Below, piece after piece: positions 8,503 to 19,597 of a DNA stretch of 64,000 bases. Under the pieces are notes generated by a model, which saw nothing but the letters and a program-made list of their open reading frames with translations, was not told the origin of the DNA and made no database searches. This DNA is from a bacterium. Lineage in GTDB: Bacteria; Actinomycetota; Acidimicrobiia; Spongiisociales; ZC4RG35. Position 1 is the stretch's first letter; the number at the start of each line of letters is the position of its first letter. Location: contig JAPPFD010000032.1 in the NCBI GenBank assembly GCA_028823995.1, positions 124,001-188,000 of the forward strand. Direction: 5' to 3'. The position numbers were made by a program, and so were the translations under genes.

Positions 8503-9717
8503 CTATTCGATGATGACTCTCAACCGGGAGAAGGCCTGTCTCAGGGCATGCTCCACCTCGGAGGGGTGGGGAGCGGCGGCGAACAGGAACCCGAGGTAGC
8601 GGTCTCCCTCGGGGAGGGCTCTGACCTCTCCGCCGGGGGGGACGGTGATCTCGAGACCCGTGATCCCCGGCGTGTCGCGGGCCTCGGCGATGCCTTCGAC
8701 CTCCACCAGCCTTCCCGACCGGGGGATGGGGAGCATCATCACCCCCGTCGCTCCGGGCTGGCGGACCGCAGAAGGCATCTCCATCCTCAGGGCCTGGCGG
8801 AGGATCAGCGACTCCCAGGACTCGGCCATCAACCCGAAGCGGAGGGACCGCGAGCACAGCCCCCCGATGGAGCGGGCCGCCACCTCCAGGACGCTCACCC
8901 GGTCGCGCCCGATGCGGAACTCGGCATGGATAGGCCCTTCCTTGAGGCCCAGGGCGGTCACCGTCCGCCTGGTGAGATGATCGATCTCTCCCAGGACCTC
9001 AGGTGGCAGGCGGGAGGGCGCGATGAGCACCGTCTCCTCGAAGTAGGGTCCCTGGGGAGCCCCAGGCTTGTCGAACACGGCCAGTATCTTCAGCCGCCCC
9101 CGCCACAGGAATCCTTCCACCGCCACTTCGCCTCCGGGGAGGAACTCCTCGGCCAGGATGGGTTGGTTGGGGTTCTCCCCCGCACCGGCCAGGATGCGGC
9201 GTATCCGGCGGGCCGCCGCGTCGGCGTCGGAGGCCCGGTCGACGCGTATCACGCCCTGTCCGCCCGAGCGGGACAGCGGCTTGAAGACCACCGGGTAACC
9301 CAACTCGGCGGCGATCTCGTGCGGGGAGTCCTCGCGCTGGATGACCCCGAACCGGGGCTGGGAGATCTCGTCCTGGGCGAGGCGTCGGCGCAGCATCGCC
9401 TTGTTGCGGGTGGCCGCCGCTGCGGCCGGGGGATTGTGGGGGAGTCCGATCAGCTCGGCGCCGCGGGCGGCCACCACCACTCCCTGGTCGTCCAGGGGAA
9501 CGATGGCGTCGATGGGGAGCCGGGCGGCGTGGTCGGCCAGAATCCGCGCCGACCACTCCGGGCGGGAGCAGTCGATCCACACCCGCCGGTCCGGCGCCAC
9601 CAGGGGGAGTTCCTCCTCCGAGGCCACCGACAGATCGATCCCCAGATCGGCCGCCGCGTCCAGGAAGTCGGACGCCCGGTAGGTCTGGGTGGGGACGATG
9701 AGAAGAACGTGCGGCAT
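8503..9717 (-). CDS. ATP-grasp domain protein, substrate unknown
   Basis: GYPVVFKPLSRSGGQGVIRVD, ILAEEFLPGGEVAVEGFLWRG, HAEFRIGRDRVSVLEVAARSIGG. Confidence 0.85.
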   Translation of the reverse strand: MPHVLLIVPTQTYRASDFLDAAADLGIDLSVASEEELPLVAPDRRVWIDCSRPEWSARILADHAARLPIDAIVPLDDQGVVVAARGAELIGLPHNPPAAAAATRNKAMLRRRLAQDEISQPRFGVIQREDSPHEIAAELGYPVVFKPLSRSGGQGVIRVDRASDADAAARRIRRILAGAGENPNQPILAEEFLPGGEVAVEGFLWRGRLKILAVFDKPGAPQGPYFEETVLIAPSRLPPEVLGEIDHLTRRTVTALGLKEGPIHAEFRIGRDRVSVLEVAARSIGGLCSRSLRFGLMAESWESLILRQALRMEMPSAVRQPGATGVMMLPIPRSGRLVEVEGIAEARDTPGITGLEITVPPGGEVRALPEGDRYLGFLFAAAPHPSEVEHALRQAFSRLRVIIE

Positions 9718-9793
9718 CAGAGTGTTGTCAAGGTAGGCGCTTCAATGCCATTGTGGTCGGGTTGTCTCCGCTCGCGGGGGTACTATTGATGCT

Positions 9794-10414
9794 ATGTCTG
9801 CAAAAGTGCTGACCATCGCCTCCGATGCGGTGGACATGATCATCTCGCTCCGCGACCAGGAGCCCGGAGATCAGGAGTACGGCCTTGCCATCGAGGTCAG
9901 CGGCATCCGGGGTGCGCAATTCCAATACGATCTGAGCTTCGTGCCGGTGGAGGACCAGGCCGAGACCCAGATCCGGGAAGACCACGACGGGCTGGCAATC
10001 CTGATCCCCGAGCACGACGTGGAGAAGCTGTCCGGCGCCTCCCTGGAGTTGACCCCCCAGGGCCTGGCCATGAACAACCCCAATCTCCCCCAGAGTCCCA
10101 CCATGGCGGCGGCGACCGAGGCGAGGGGGGACCTGACCGGGCCCCTCGCCGAGAGGATTTCGATCATCCTGACCGAAAACGTCAATCCAGCCATCGCCAT
10201 GCACGGCGGCATGGCCGAGTTGGTGTCGGTGGACGGGACGGTCGCCTTCCTGCGGCTGTCGGGCGGGTGCCAGGGGTGCGGGATGGCCCAGGTCACCCTC
10301 CGCCAGGGCATCGAGCGCATTCTCCGAGAGTCGATCCCCGAACTAAGCGAGGTGGTGGACGTCACCGACCACGCATCGGGCGACGACCCCTATTACCAGG
10401 CCTCCAAGAAGTAA
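9794..10414 (+). CDS. NfuA/NifU-type Fe-S scaffold protein (degenerate A-type N-terminus plus NifU C-terminal domain)
   Basis: NPAIAMHGGMAELVSVDGTVAFLRLSGGCQGCGMAQVTLRQGIERILRESIPEL, with CxxC. Confidence 0.9.
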   Translation: MSAKVLTIASDAVDMIISLRDQEPGDQEYGLAIEVSGIRGAQFQYDLSFVPVEDQAETQIREDHDGLAILIPEHDVEKLSGASLELTPQGLAMNNPNLPQSPTMAAATEARGDLTGPLAERISIILTENVNPAIAMHGGMAELVSVDGTVAFLRLSGGCQGCGMAQVTLRQGIERILRESIPELSEVVDVTDHASGDDPYYQASKK

Positions 10415-10453
10415 CACGGGCCGGGTTCGGGGCGCCGAGAGGACGTCGGTTCG

Positions 10454-11152
10454 CTAGGAGAGGGTCGGGTAGGCCTCGTATCCCTCGATCCCGACTGTGA
10501 CCGAGGTGACCGGCTGGGGTTCTCGGTCCATGATCGCTGCCAGCCTCGTCTCCAGGTGGCCGTAGCCCACCACCCGGGTGATCAGGGGGAGTCCCAGCCA
10601 GTCGGCTATCTCCTGGGCTCTGGCCAGGAGCTTTTCCTCCTCGGACTGGACCAGGTAGGCCACCCGGCGGTAGTTCCCGAACAGCATCTCCTTCAGGTCC
10701 GGGTGCCGGTCCAACAGAAGGCCCTCCACGACCAGGTTCCTCCACGACTTCACCAGAAAGTCGGTGAGGAAGAAGGTCCCGGGCTCTTCTTCCATCAACT
10801 TCACGAACTCCTCGCCCCCGAACATCTCGTAGCAGTGGGGCCCGAGCGGACGCACGGCGCCGGTGTCCTTGAGCATGGCGTCGAGATCCGACGCTCCGCA
10901 GTGTCCGTACACCACGACCTGGCGGTCGTATTCCCCGCGGGTCTCGGCCAGCTTCTCGGCCACCGCCCCGGTTATCAACTGGGGACGGTTGTGGAGCCGG
11001 GCGTTGATCACTCTCAGGTCCACGTCCCAGCCGTGGTGGTCGATGATCTCCCGGAGTTCCTTGCCGAGGGCGGCGCAGGCCACCATCACGGTCCGTTCCC
11101 GGGCCCCGTCTATAGCACCCGGAGGCGATGTGTCGGAGTCAGCGGGGCTCAC
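10454..11152 (-). CDS. DUF1638 family protein
   Basis: MVACAALGKELREIIDHHGW...VYGHCGASDLDAMLKDTGAVRPLGPHCYEMFGG...GTFFLTDFLVKSW. Confidence 0.8.
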   Translation of the reverse strand: MSPADSDTSPPGAIDGARERTVMVACAALGKELREIIDHHGWDVDLRVINARLHNRPQLITGAVAEKLAETRGEYDRQVVVYGHCGASDLDAMLKDTGAVRPLGPHCYEMFGGEEFVKLMEEEPGTFFLTDFLVKSWRNLVVEGLLLDRHPDLKEMLFGNYRRVAYLVQSEEEKLLARAQEIADWLGLPLITRVVGYGHLETRLAAIMDREPQPVTSVTVGIEGYEAYPTLS

Positions 11153-11474
11153 GGTGGTTCAAGCCTCTCCGGTGGGCGGCGATGATGGATCGACGCAAAT
11201 CCGACAGGCGCTGGGGGGGATAGTCGGATTCCAACCGTTCGATCACGCGGTCTGCCACCTGGCGGGGATCCCCTGGTTCCTCCGCCGGTTCTCCCCACGA
11301 CCACCCGGCCAGATAGGTCTGCTCCTCGGTCCGCCCGGTGGCGGTGGCCACGGCGTCCACCGTAATCTGGAAACGATTGCTCAGGTGCTTTCTCACCCGG
11401 CCGCGCCGGCCGTCCCTGGTGGCTTTGACGCCAACCGGGATCCCATCCCAGTAGAGGATCTGATAGGTGGCCAT
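11139..11474 (-). CDS. Small 'virulence factor' domain protein (PF13769-like)
   Basis: MATYQILYWDGIPVGVKATRDGRRGRVRKHLSNRFQ...; overlaps the DUF1638 gene by 14 nt. Confidence 0.7.
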   Translation of the reverse strand: MATYQILYWDGIPVGVKATRDGRRGRVRKHLSNRFQITVDAVATATGRTEEQTYLAGWSWGEPAEEPGDPRQVADRVIERLESDYPPQRLSDLRRSIIAAHRRGLNHREPR

Positions 11475-11680
11475 CCGGCCTCCCTTGTGCAGGGGCTTGT
11501 GGAGTATGGATATTAACCGCTCCGGGAACGGATTGGTGGCGGGAACCGGGCGCGGCCGCGCCGTCCTCGGATGAAACCGGGGAGGGTGGGGGAATGGGGC
11601 AGTGCCCGCCGTTTAGGATTGGTCGCGTGCGCCCCTTCGATGGGCGCCGTCGCCGTCCGCCGACAGACAGGAGCATCGAC

Positions 11681-12844
11681 TTGGACTTCGATCTCAGCCC
11701 CGAGCACCAGTTGTTCCGCCAGACCCTCCGCCGCTTCGTGGACTCCGAGATCCGACCGGTGGTCAAGGAGTGGGAGCAGGCCGGACGCTACCCCACCGAG
11801 ATAGTCGACTCCATGAAGGAGATGGGGCTGTTCGGGATCACCGTGCCCGAGGAGTACGGGGGGATGGGCGCCGACTTCGTGTCGATGGCGCTGGTGTTTG
11901 AGGAGATCTCGCGGGGCTGGATGGGGATAGCCGGCATCCTGGGAAGCCACTCGCTGTCGTGTTTCATCCTGGCCCGCTACGGCACCGAGTCCCAGCGCCT
12001 TCGCTACCTTCCCGACCTGGCGTCGGGTAGGAGGCGCACCGGGATCGCCCTCACCGAGCCTGACGCGGGCAGTGACCTTCAGGGCATAAAGACGAGGGCC
12101 AGGAGGGATGGTGACCACTACGTGATCCGGGGATCGAAGCTGTGGATCACCAACGCCCGCTACGCCGATCCGCTGCCGGTACTGGTCAAGACCGATCCCG
12201 AGGCCAGCCCGCCTCATCGCGGCATGAGCCTGCTCCTGGTGGACGGGGGGACCCCCGGTCTCGAGATAAGCCGGGACCTGCCGAAGCTGGGCTACAAGGG
12301 CACGGAGAGTTGCGAGGTGCAACTGGACGACGTCCGGGTCCCGGTTGAGAACCTGGTGGGGGGAGAGGAGGGACGGGGGTTCCAGCAGGTGGTGAGCGGG
12401 CTCGAGATCGGGCGCATAAACATCGCCGCCCGGGCGGTGGGGGTGGCTCAGGAGGCCTACGACCAGGCGCTGGCCTATTCGAACACCAGGGAGGCGTTCG
12501 GCCGCAAGATCTCGGGATTCCAGGCCATCCAACTGAAGCTGGCCGAGATGGCCACCGACGTCCAGGCGGCGCGCCTGCTGGTGTGGTGGGCCGCCTCGCA
12601 GGCCGACCGGGGCAAGCGGGTGGACATCGAGACCGCCATGGCCAAGTACTTCGCCTCTGAGGTGGCCTGCCGGGCCTCCCTGGATTCGATGCGCATCCAC
12701 GGGGGCATGGGGTACAGTCCCGAGTTGGACATCGAGCGTCTCTACCGCGACGCTCCCTTGATGGTCATCGGGGAGGGAACCAACGACATTATGAAGATGG
12801 TGATCGCACGGGGCCTCACCAGGGGAAGACTGGTGATCGACTGA
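11681..12844 (+). CDS. Acyl-CoA dehydrogenase (TTG start likely; ORF track begins upstream at 11594)
   Basis: MDFDLSPEHQLFRQTLRRFVDSEIRPV..., TGIALTEPDAGSDLQGIKTRA, MRIHGGMGYSPELDIERLYRDAPLMVIGEGTNDIMKMVIAR. Confidence 0.95.
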   Translation: MDFDLSPEHQLFRQTLRRFVDSEIRPVVKEWEQAGRYPTEIVDSMKEMGLFGITVPEEYGGMGADFVSMALVFEEISRGWMGIAGILGSHSLSCFILARYGTESQRLRYLPDLASGRRRTGIALTEPDAGSDLQGIKTRARRDGDHYVIRGSKLWITNARYADPLPVLVKTDPEASPPHRGMSLLLVDGGTPGLEISRDLPKLGYKGTESCEVQLDDVRVPVENLVGGEEGRGFQQVVSGLEIGRINIAARAVGVAQEAYDQALAYSNTREAFGRKISGFQAIQLKLAEMATDVQAARLLVWWAASQADRGKRVDIETAMAKYFASEVACRASLDSMRIHGGMGYSPELDIERLYRDAPLMVIGEGTNDIMKMVIARGLTRGRLVID

Positions 12845-13020
12845 ACCCCGGACCGCCCCCGGAGCAAGGATTCGGACCCTGTTCCAGCCGGTTCGGCGAG
12901 AATGGCATGCGCCCCATGGGGTTGTGCGGACCTCATGGGACGGCGCCCATCACCGAGGACCCCCCACGGGAGCCGGCTACCGGGCATAGGGCTCCGGTTT
13001 CTCTAAAATTCCGTTCCTAT

Positions 13021-15156
13021 ATGGCTCAGAAGGTCTTTCCGGTGGGGTTGGGCCGGTTGATCTTAGGTTTGGCGGCCGTGGGGATCCTGCTGTGGGGCGG
13101 AGGGACCGCGCTGGCCCAGGACGAGAGGCCGGAGGTGAGGCTGGTCGTGGAGGGAGGGCTGGAGGGGTGGGTGGATCCCCACTGGCCCATCAAGCTTGAA
13201 GCCCGCATCGAGACGGACATCCTCCTGGTGGGAGAGCTCCAGGTGGTGCAGGGCCAGGAACTGGCCAGGCTGGAGGTGGAGGTCCCGGCCGGGGGAGCCA
13301 GGGCCTATGAGGTGGTGGTGGCGCCGCCCGTCGACCAACGGGTGATCCTTCTGCGGGTGATACCGGATGGCGGCGATCAGGAGGCGCCGGTTGCGTCGGC
13401 TTTCTTCCGCCCACGGGTGGCGGCCAAGGAGATCCTGGTGGGCCTGGTCGGTCTGCCCCGCTTGGAACGGGTCCTGGGAGAGGTGCGTTCTGCGGTCAGT
13501 GGCGAGCCGATAACACCGGTCGGTATGGAGGACGCCTCCGAGCGCCTGGAGAGGGGGGAACTCCATCAGCTCTCCTATCTGGTGATGGACCAGCCTCGAG
13601 CCTTGGCCGCGGGTACGGTGTCCTGGTTGGAGGGAGGGGGGCGCCTGGTCACCACCACGGCAGCCCTGGAGACGATGGGACTGGACGCGGTCTGGTGGGG
13701 GAACTTTCCCGGCGTCGACGCCGAGATAGGGTGGTACGGCGTAGGAGAAGGCGAGGTGCTGGCGCTCGACGCCCTGTCCGGCCACCCGGCCCAGGTTTGG
13801 GCAATGTTGCTCCGACCCGCCCAACTGTCGGGAAGCCAGCAGATCCCCCTCATCGAGGGACCGATGTCCCTCACCCAGGCGGCATTGTCGGTTGAGAGCG
13901 AGACCCCGGGGTACCCCTGGCTGCCTGTGGTGGTGGTCGTGTACGCAGTGGTGGTCGGGCCGGTCAACCTGTGGATTCTGCGGAGACGCGGCAGGCTGGA
14001 GTGGGCCTGGTTCACCATCCCCGCCCTGGGCCTGATCGGGGTGGTGGCCTTTTCGATCGTGGGCACCGGCGGCGTGAACCGGACGTTCTGGTCGCATGGC
14101 ACGGTCCAGGTCTCGGGACAGGACCCGCAGACTCGCACCGGAATGGTGGCGGCCACCAGCAGGGCCAGGACGATGGAGATCGCCTTCAATCCCGACTGGG
14201 ACGTCTACCCCGAGAACCTGGCGGACATCTCCGGGGACTCGGCTCAACCGACGATCACCCCCTCCGGCGTCTATGAATACGACCTCCCCTCCCTGGGGTG
14301 GCTGTCGGTGAACGCCTTTCGCAGGGCAGAGCCGGCCAGAGTCGTGGCAGCGTTCGGTGACCGGGGAGTGGAGATGACCAACGGCTCTTCGAGTCCGGTT
14401 GTGATGTGGGGTGTCCATGCCTATCCCAGGGTTGCCATCCGGGGGGCTCTGGAACCCGGCGCCACCGGGAGCATCGGTTGGCAGGAAGTTCTCTCATCGA
14501 GTTCGTGGTGGCAGTTTCACGACGCTTTCTGGGGGATGCACCCCCTGGACACGGTCGACAACTTGAGCGAGCACTGGCCGATCGTTATCGGGAGCCTGGT
14601 GAACGTTGCCACCGAGTCGGGAATGGTGGACGTCCCGTCCTTCGCGTTCGCGGTCACGGAGCAGTCGATCCCCGACGTGATGGTCGATGGCCGCCCCCAG
14701 GAGGTGCCCGGACTGAAGCTTGACCTGTATCCCATCTCCGTGGATCGAATGGGTGAGAGGGGTTGGGCTCACGCCCGGCCGGTGTGGTTGGACGAGGCAT
14801 TCCGAGCCGGGGGATTCGAGGGCGCCCCCGTCTTCGCCGAACTGTGGATCCTCTCCTACCGGTTGCCCACCGACCTGTCCGCGCCCCTGCGACTGGGACT
14901 GGGCGGGTTGGATCCCGAATTCGTCGGGTTGGATCGCGCCATCGCTCCCTTCGACGGAGAGGAGGACGTCGAGGGCAGGGAGGGCTGGGAAGCCTGGGAC
15001 TGGGGGGCCGCCGAGTTCGTGCCGGTCGACATCGACTCCGAACTGGACGCGGCGCGGATCGTCGCCCCGTCGGGCGAGGTGCTGTTGAGGGTGTCCACGG
15101 CCCGGCTCGGGGTGTCGCCCCTGACGGCGGTGATGACATGGGGGGACGTACCATGA
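13021..15156 (+). CDS. Exported or membrane protein of unknown function, first gene of the ABC/MoxR/vWA operon
   Basis: Signal peptide VGLGRLILGLAAVGILLWGGGTALAQ; central TMs YPWLPVVVVVYAVVVGPVNLWILRRRG and WAWFTIPALGLIGVVAFSIV. Confidence 0.8.
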   Translation: MAQKVFPVGLGRLILGLAAVGILLWGGGTALAQDERPEVRLVVEGGLEGWVDPHWPIKLEARIETDILLVGELQVVQGQELARLEVEVPAGGARAYEVVVAPPVDQRVILLRVIPDGGDQEAPVASAFFRPRVAAKEILVGLVGLPRLERVLGEVRSAVSGEPITPVGMEDASERLERGELHQLSYLVMDQPRALAAGTVSWLEGGGRLVTTTAALETMGLDAVWWGNFPGVDAEIGWYGVGEGEVLALDALSGHPAQVWAMLLRPAQLSGSQQIPLIEGPMSLTQAALSVESETPGYPWLPVVVVVYAVVVGPVNLWILRRRGRLEWAWFTIPALGLIGVVAFSIVGTGGVNRTFWSHGTVQVSGQDPQTRTGMVAATSRARTMEIAFNPDWDVYPENLADISGDSAQPTITPSGVYEYDLPSLGWLSVNAFRRAEPARVVAAFGDRGVEMTNGSSSPVVMWGVHAYPRVAIRGALEPGATGSIGWQEVLSSSSWWQFHDAFWGMHPLDTVDNLSEHWPIVIGSLVNVATESGMVDVPSFAFAVTEQSIPDVMVDGRPQEVPGLKLDLYPISVDRMGERGWAHARPVWLDEAFRAGGFEGAPVFAELWILSYRLPTDLSAPLRLGLGGLDPEFVGLDRAIAPFDGEEDVEGREGWEAWDWGAAEFVPVDIDSELDAARIVAPSGEVLLRVSTARLGVSPLTAVMTWGDVP

Positions 15157-16088
15157 TGATCTCCTTTGCGGGGGTGAAGAAGCGTTACCGCACGACGGTG
15201 GCCCTCGACGGGGTGGATATGGGCATCCCCCAGGGCTCGGTCACCGGGCTGGTGGGCCCGAACGGAGCGGGGAAGACCACCTCCATACTGCTGATGAGCA
15301 CTCTGCTGGCCCGCGACGAGGGAACAGTGGAGGTGGGGGGACTCGATCCCGAACTGGACGCGCCGGGCGTCCGCCGCCTGATCGGTTACATGCCGGACTT
15401 CTTCGGGGTCTATGAGTCCCTCACCGCCACCGAGTACCTGCAGTTCTTCGCGGCCAGCCACGGGATTGCGGCGGATCGCAGGTCCGCTCTGGCCTCCGAT
15501 CTTCTGGATCTGGTGGGTCTGGCGGACCGGGCGACCGACGATGTGAACACCTTGAGCCGGGGCATGAAGCAGCGCCTCTCCCTGGCTCGATCACTGGTGC
15601 ACGACCCCGACCTGCTGGTGCTGGACGAACCCGCCGCCGGCCTGGACCCCCGGGCCCGGGTCCATCTCCGGGAACTGATCGCCGAGTTGGGGCGGATGGG
15701 GAAGACGGTGGTGGTCTCCTCGCACGTCTTGACCGAACTGGAGGGAATCTGCAGCGACATCGTGGTGATGGACGAGGGACGGGTGGTCGCCCAGGGCCCC
15801 ATGGACTCCATCCGGGCCTCGCTGGCTTCCGACCGCTTCATCAGGATGCGCCTGGTCGATCAGGATGTGGATCTGGCGTTGGGCGTGCTGGAGGACGACC
15901 CCCGGGTTTCGGGGTTGACGGTGGAGAGCGGGCGGATCGGGTTCTCCCTCGACGAGGCGGGGGACGACGCATCCGCCGAGCTTCTTTCCAGGCTGGTCGG
16001 AGCCGGGGTGCGGGTGGCGGAGTGGCGCATCGAAGAGATCGGCCTGGAGGAGTTGTTCCTCCGCATAACCCAGGACACGGACCAATGA
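15153..16088 (+). CDS. ABC transporter ATP-binding protein
   Basis: GLVGPNGAGKTTSILLMSTLL, LSRGMKQRLSLARSLVHDPDLLVLDEPAAGLDP; start overlaps the upstream stop (ATGA). Confidence 0.97.
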   Translation: MMISFAGVKKRYRTTVALDGVDMGIPQGSVTGLVGPNGAGKTTSILLMSTLLARDEGTVEVGGLDPELDAPGVRRLIGYMPDFFGVYESLTATEYLQFFAASHGIAADRRSALASDLLDLVGLADRATDDVNTLSRGMKQRLSLARSLVHDPDLLVLDEPAAGLDPRARVHLRELIAELGRMGKTVVVSSHVLTELEGICSDIVVMDEGRVVAQGPMDSIRASLASDRFIRMRLVDQDVDLALGVLEDDPRVSGLTVESGRIGFSLDEAGDDASAELLSRLVGAGVRVAEWRIEEIGLEELFLRITQDTDQ

Positions 16089-17065
16089 ACCCGGTCCTGG
16101 CCCGGGAGTCCCGGCAGCGCTTCCGGGGGCGCTGGAGCTGGCTGGTGATCACCGGCTGGGTGATCGTGGTGGGGCTTCTGACTTACCTGTTCTTCGTGGC
16201 GGGCCGGAGCATCAGCATTGACTTCTTCGGGATCCGCGGGCCTCTCTCGGGGCTCAATCAGGCCGGCAAGTGGGTGTTCGAGGGAATGACCCTGGTCTTG
16301 CTCACCGCGGTGGCGTTCATGGTTCCCGGTCTGACCGCGCTGTCGGTGGTGGGGGAGAGACAGCGCCAGACCCTGCACCTTCTCCAGATCACCCAGGTCA
16401 CGCCCTTCGGGATAGTGGTGGGGAAGCTCTTCTCCTCGATCGGCTACTTCCTGGTCTTGATCCTGGCGGTGATTCCCCTGCTGGGCCTGCCGCTGGCCTT
16501 CGGGGCGATCGGGCTGGTGGAGGTCATAGTGGTCCTGGGCATGCTGATCCTGGTGGTGGCGATGCAGGCCTCCGTCTCGATCTGGGTCTCTTCGCGGGCC
16601 AGGTCCAACCGGGGAGCGGTGGCGCTTTCCTATGTGTTGGCGGTGGCGATCTTCTTCGGGTCCTTCGTGCTGATGGGAGTGGAGGCGCTGGTCATCAGGG
16701 TCGACATCGAGGACGACGGCCGGGAGTTGGTCAGCACCTGGCTGAATCCCTATGTGGCCGTGGCGGACGCCGCCGCGTTTCCCTATGACGACCTGGGCGG
16801 TGTCTTCGAAGGCGCCGACCTTCCCACGCCCATGGATCCTCTCAGGCTGCTGGTCTCGCTCCGCCAGGGTGAAAACGTCTTCGAAGGCGATGAGATCGAC
16901 GAGCCAGTGTTCGGAGTGCGGCGGCTACCGGGGTGGATGGCGACCACTTTGGTTTACGGGGCGATCATCGCCCTGTGCCTGTGGAGGGCTTCCCGCCGGG
17001 TGACCGCCCCGCGGGCGTTGCCGGCGCGGCTGAGGCGCGGCCGGGTTCCCGATGCCGCCGCCTGA
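16085..17065 (+). CDS. ABC transporter permease (ABC-2 type)
   Basis: Multiple TMs, VGERQRQTLHLLQITQVTPFGIVVGKL; overlaps the ATPase stop. Confidence 0.9.
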   Translation: MNPVLARESRQRFRGRWSWLVITGWVIVVGLLTYLFFVAGRSISIDFFGIRGPLSGLNQAGKWVFEGMTLVLLTAVAFMVPGLTALSVVGERQRQTLHLLQITQVTPFGIVVGKLFSSIGYFLVLILAVIPLLGLPLAFGAIGLVEVIVVLGMLILVVAMQASVSIWVSSRARSNRGAVALSYVLAVAIFFGSFVLMGVEALVIRVDIEDDGRELVSTWLNPYVAVADAAAFPYDDLGGVFEGADLPTPMDPLRLLVSLRQGENVFEGDEIDEPVFGVRRLPGWMATTLVYGAIIALCLWRASRRVTAPRALPARLRRGRVPDAAA

Positions 17066-18607
17066 GTCACTCCGCAGGCTGGTGGCCCTGGCGCGGAGGC
17101 GCCTGTGGGTCTCTCGTCTGGTCGGAGAGGTGGTCCTCGGGCTGGGGATGGGAGCGGCCGGCGCGGCGGCGGTGTGGGGCATATCCAGGGTCGTGGTGAC
17201 GCCCTGGGCCGATGGGGTGGCGCTGACCCTGGTGGCGGTATCTGTGGCCGGCGTGCTGGGATGGTGGTTAGTGAGTCCTCCCAGCGCCGCACAGGCGGCC
17301 CTGTGGGCCGACCACCGCCTGGGAGGAGAGGACCGGCTCTCCACCGCCTGGGAGCTGGCGGGACGCTCCCGGCTGGACCCGGCGGAGACCAGACAGGTGG
17401 AGGCGGCGGGGAGTTGGGCGGCCGGCGCCGACCGGAAGGGCCTGCGGGGACAGTACCCCTCGGCGTGGATGCTGGGGCTGGTGCTCCTGGCGGTGGTCTC
17501 GGCCGGGATGATGGCCGTGTCCCCCTCGGTTACCGACGAGGCCCTGGCCGAGTCGCGCCGGGTCCGGGAGTTGGTGGACCGCGAGACCGAGTCCATCGAT
17601 ACCCTCGCCGAGCAGGCTCCGGAGGACCTCGCCGAGAAGTTGAGCGAGCTGGCGGATCGGCTTTCGGAGGCCGAGACCCTGGAGGAGGCGCTCTCCGAGC
17701 TTTCCGTGGCGCGCCTGGAACTGGAGGAGCGGCTGGGTCCCAACCGCCTGGCGGAGGACACTGCGCTGGCGGGACTGGCCTCCCGGCTGTCCCGGCTTCC
17801 GGTCGGGGAGGGGGAGGATCCCGCCGCCCGGTTGGAGGACCTGGCTTCCTCGCTCGGCTCCCTCACCGAAGACCAGATGGCGGCCCTGGCGCGGGAGTTG
17901 GCCGACCGGGCCTCTGACTTCGCCGGCATCGACGAAGCGCTCGCCGATGCGCTGAGGGAGGCGGCTTCGGCCCTGGCTGCCGAGGGTCTCGACCCAGCCC
18001 TTGCGGCCGGGGCCCTACAGCGGGCCGCACAGCAGGTGTCCGCCGCACAGGCAAGGGCGGCGGCGGCCTCCTCCCAGGCGGAGGCGGCGGCGCAGTTGGC
18101 CGAGGCCGAACAGAGACTGAGGAACGCCCAGGAGGGGGTGGGCCAATCGGGATCCGGTGAGGGGGAGGGTGCAGGGCAGGGCGAGGGGCAGGGATCGGAG
18201 GGAGGCCGGGGAGGCCCTTCGGACCGGGGGCCGGGATCCGGCGCCGGGCAGGGAGAGATCATGGGAGGCGGCGGAGGAGGCCAACCCGATACCCCGGGCG
18301 TGGGTGAAGGGCAGGTTTCGGGGACGGGCGACGATGATCCGGCCCGCGATCCGGCTTCCTCCCCCTCCTCCGTTTTCGATCCCCCTCCCGAAGGACTGGG
18401 AGAGGAGGTACGCGTCCCGATCGACGGGACCGAATCGGGTGATGTGGCGGGATCCGGCGTGGCGCCCTCGGTGGCCAATCCGGCGCTGGTCCCGTATACG
18501 GACCGGTTGGCCGAGTACCGCACCGCGGCGTTGGAGTCCCTGCAGAGACGTCCGCTTCCCTCCCATCTGACCGAAGTTGTGCACACCTATTTCACGGAGT
18601 TGGAACC

Positions 18608-18611
<4 letters not shown>
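17052..18611 (+). CDS. Membrane protein with coiled coil and Gly-rich tail (DUF4175-like)
   Basis: N-terminal TMs, long Ala/Glu-rich heptads, then GQSGSGEGEGAGQGEGQGSEGGRGG. Confidence 0.7.

Positions 18612-19596
<985 letters not shown>

Positions 19597-19597
<1 letters not shown>

Noticed and set aside
8107-9789. 560-aa plus ORF over the hisC 3' end and antisense to the ATP-grasp gene
   Set aside because: Crosses two well-supported genes and has no recognisable motifs.
16925-18586. 553-aa antisense ORF over the coiled-coil gene
   Set aside because: Ser/Pro/Ala-rich mirror of a Gly/Glu/Ala-rich coding sequence.
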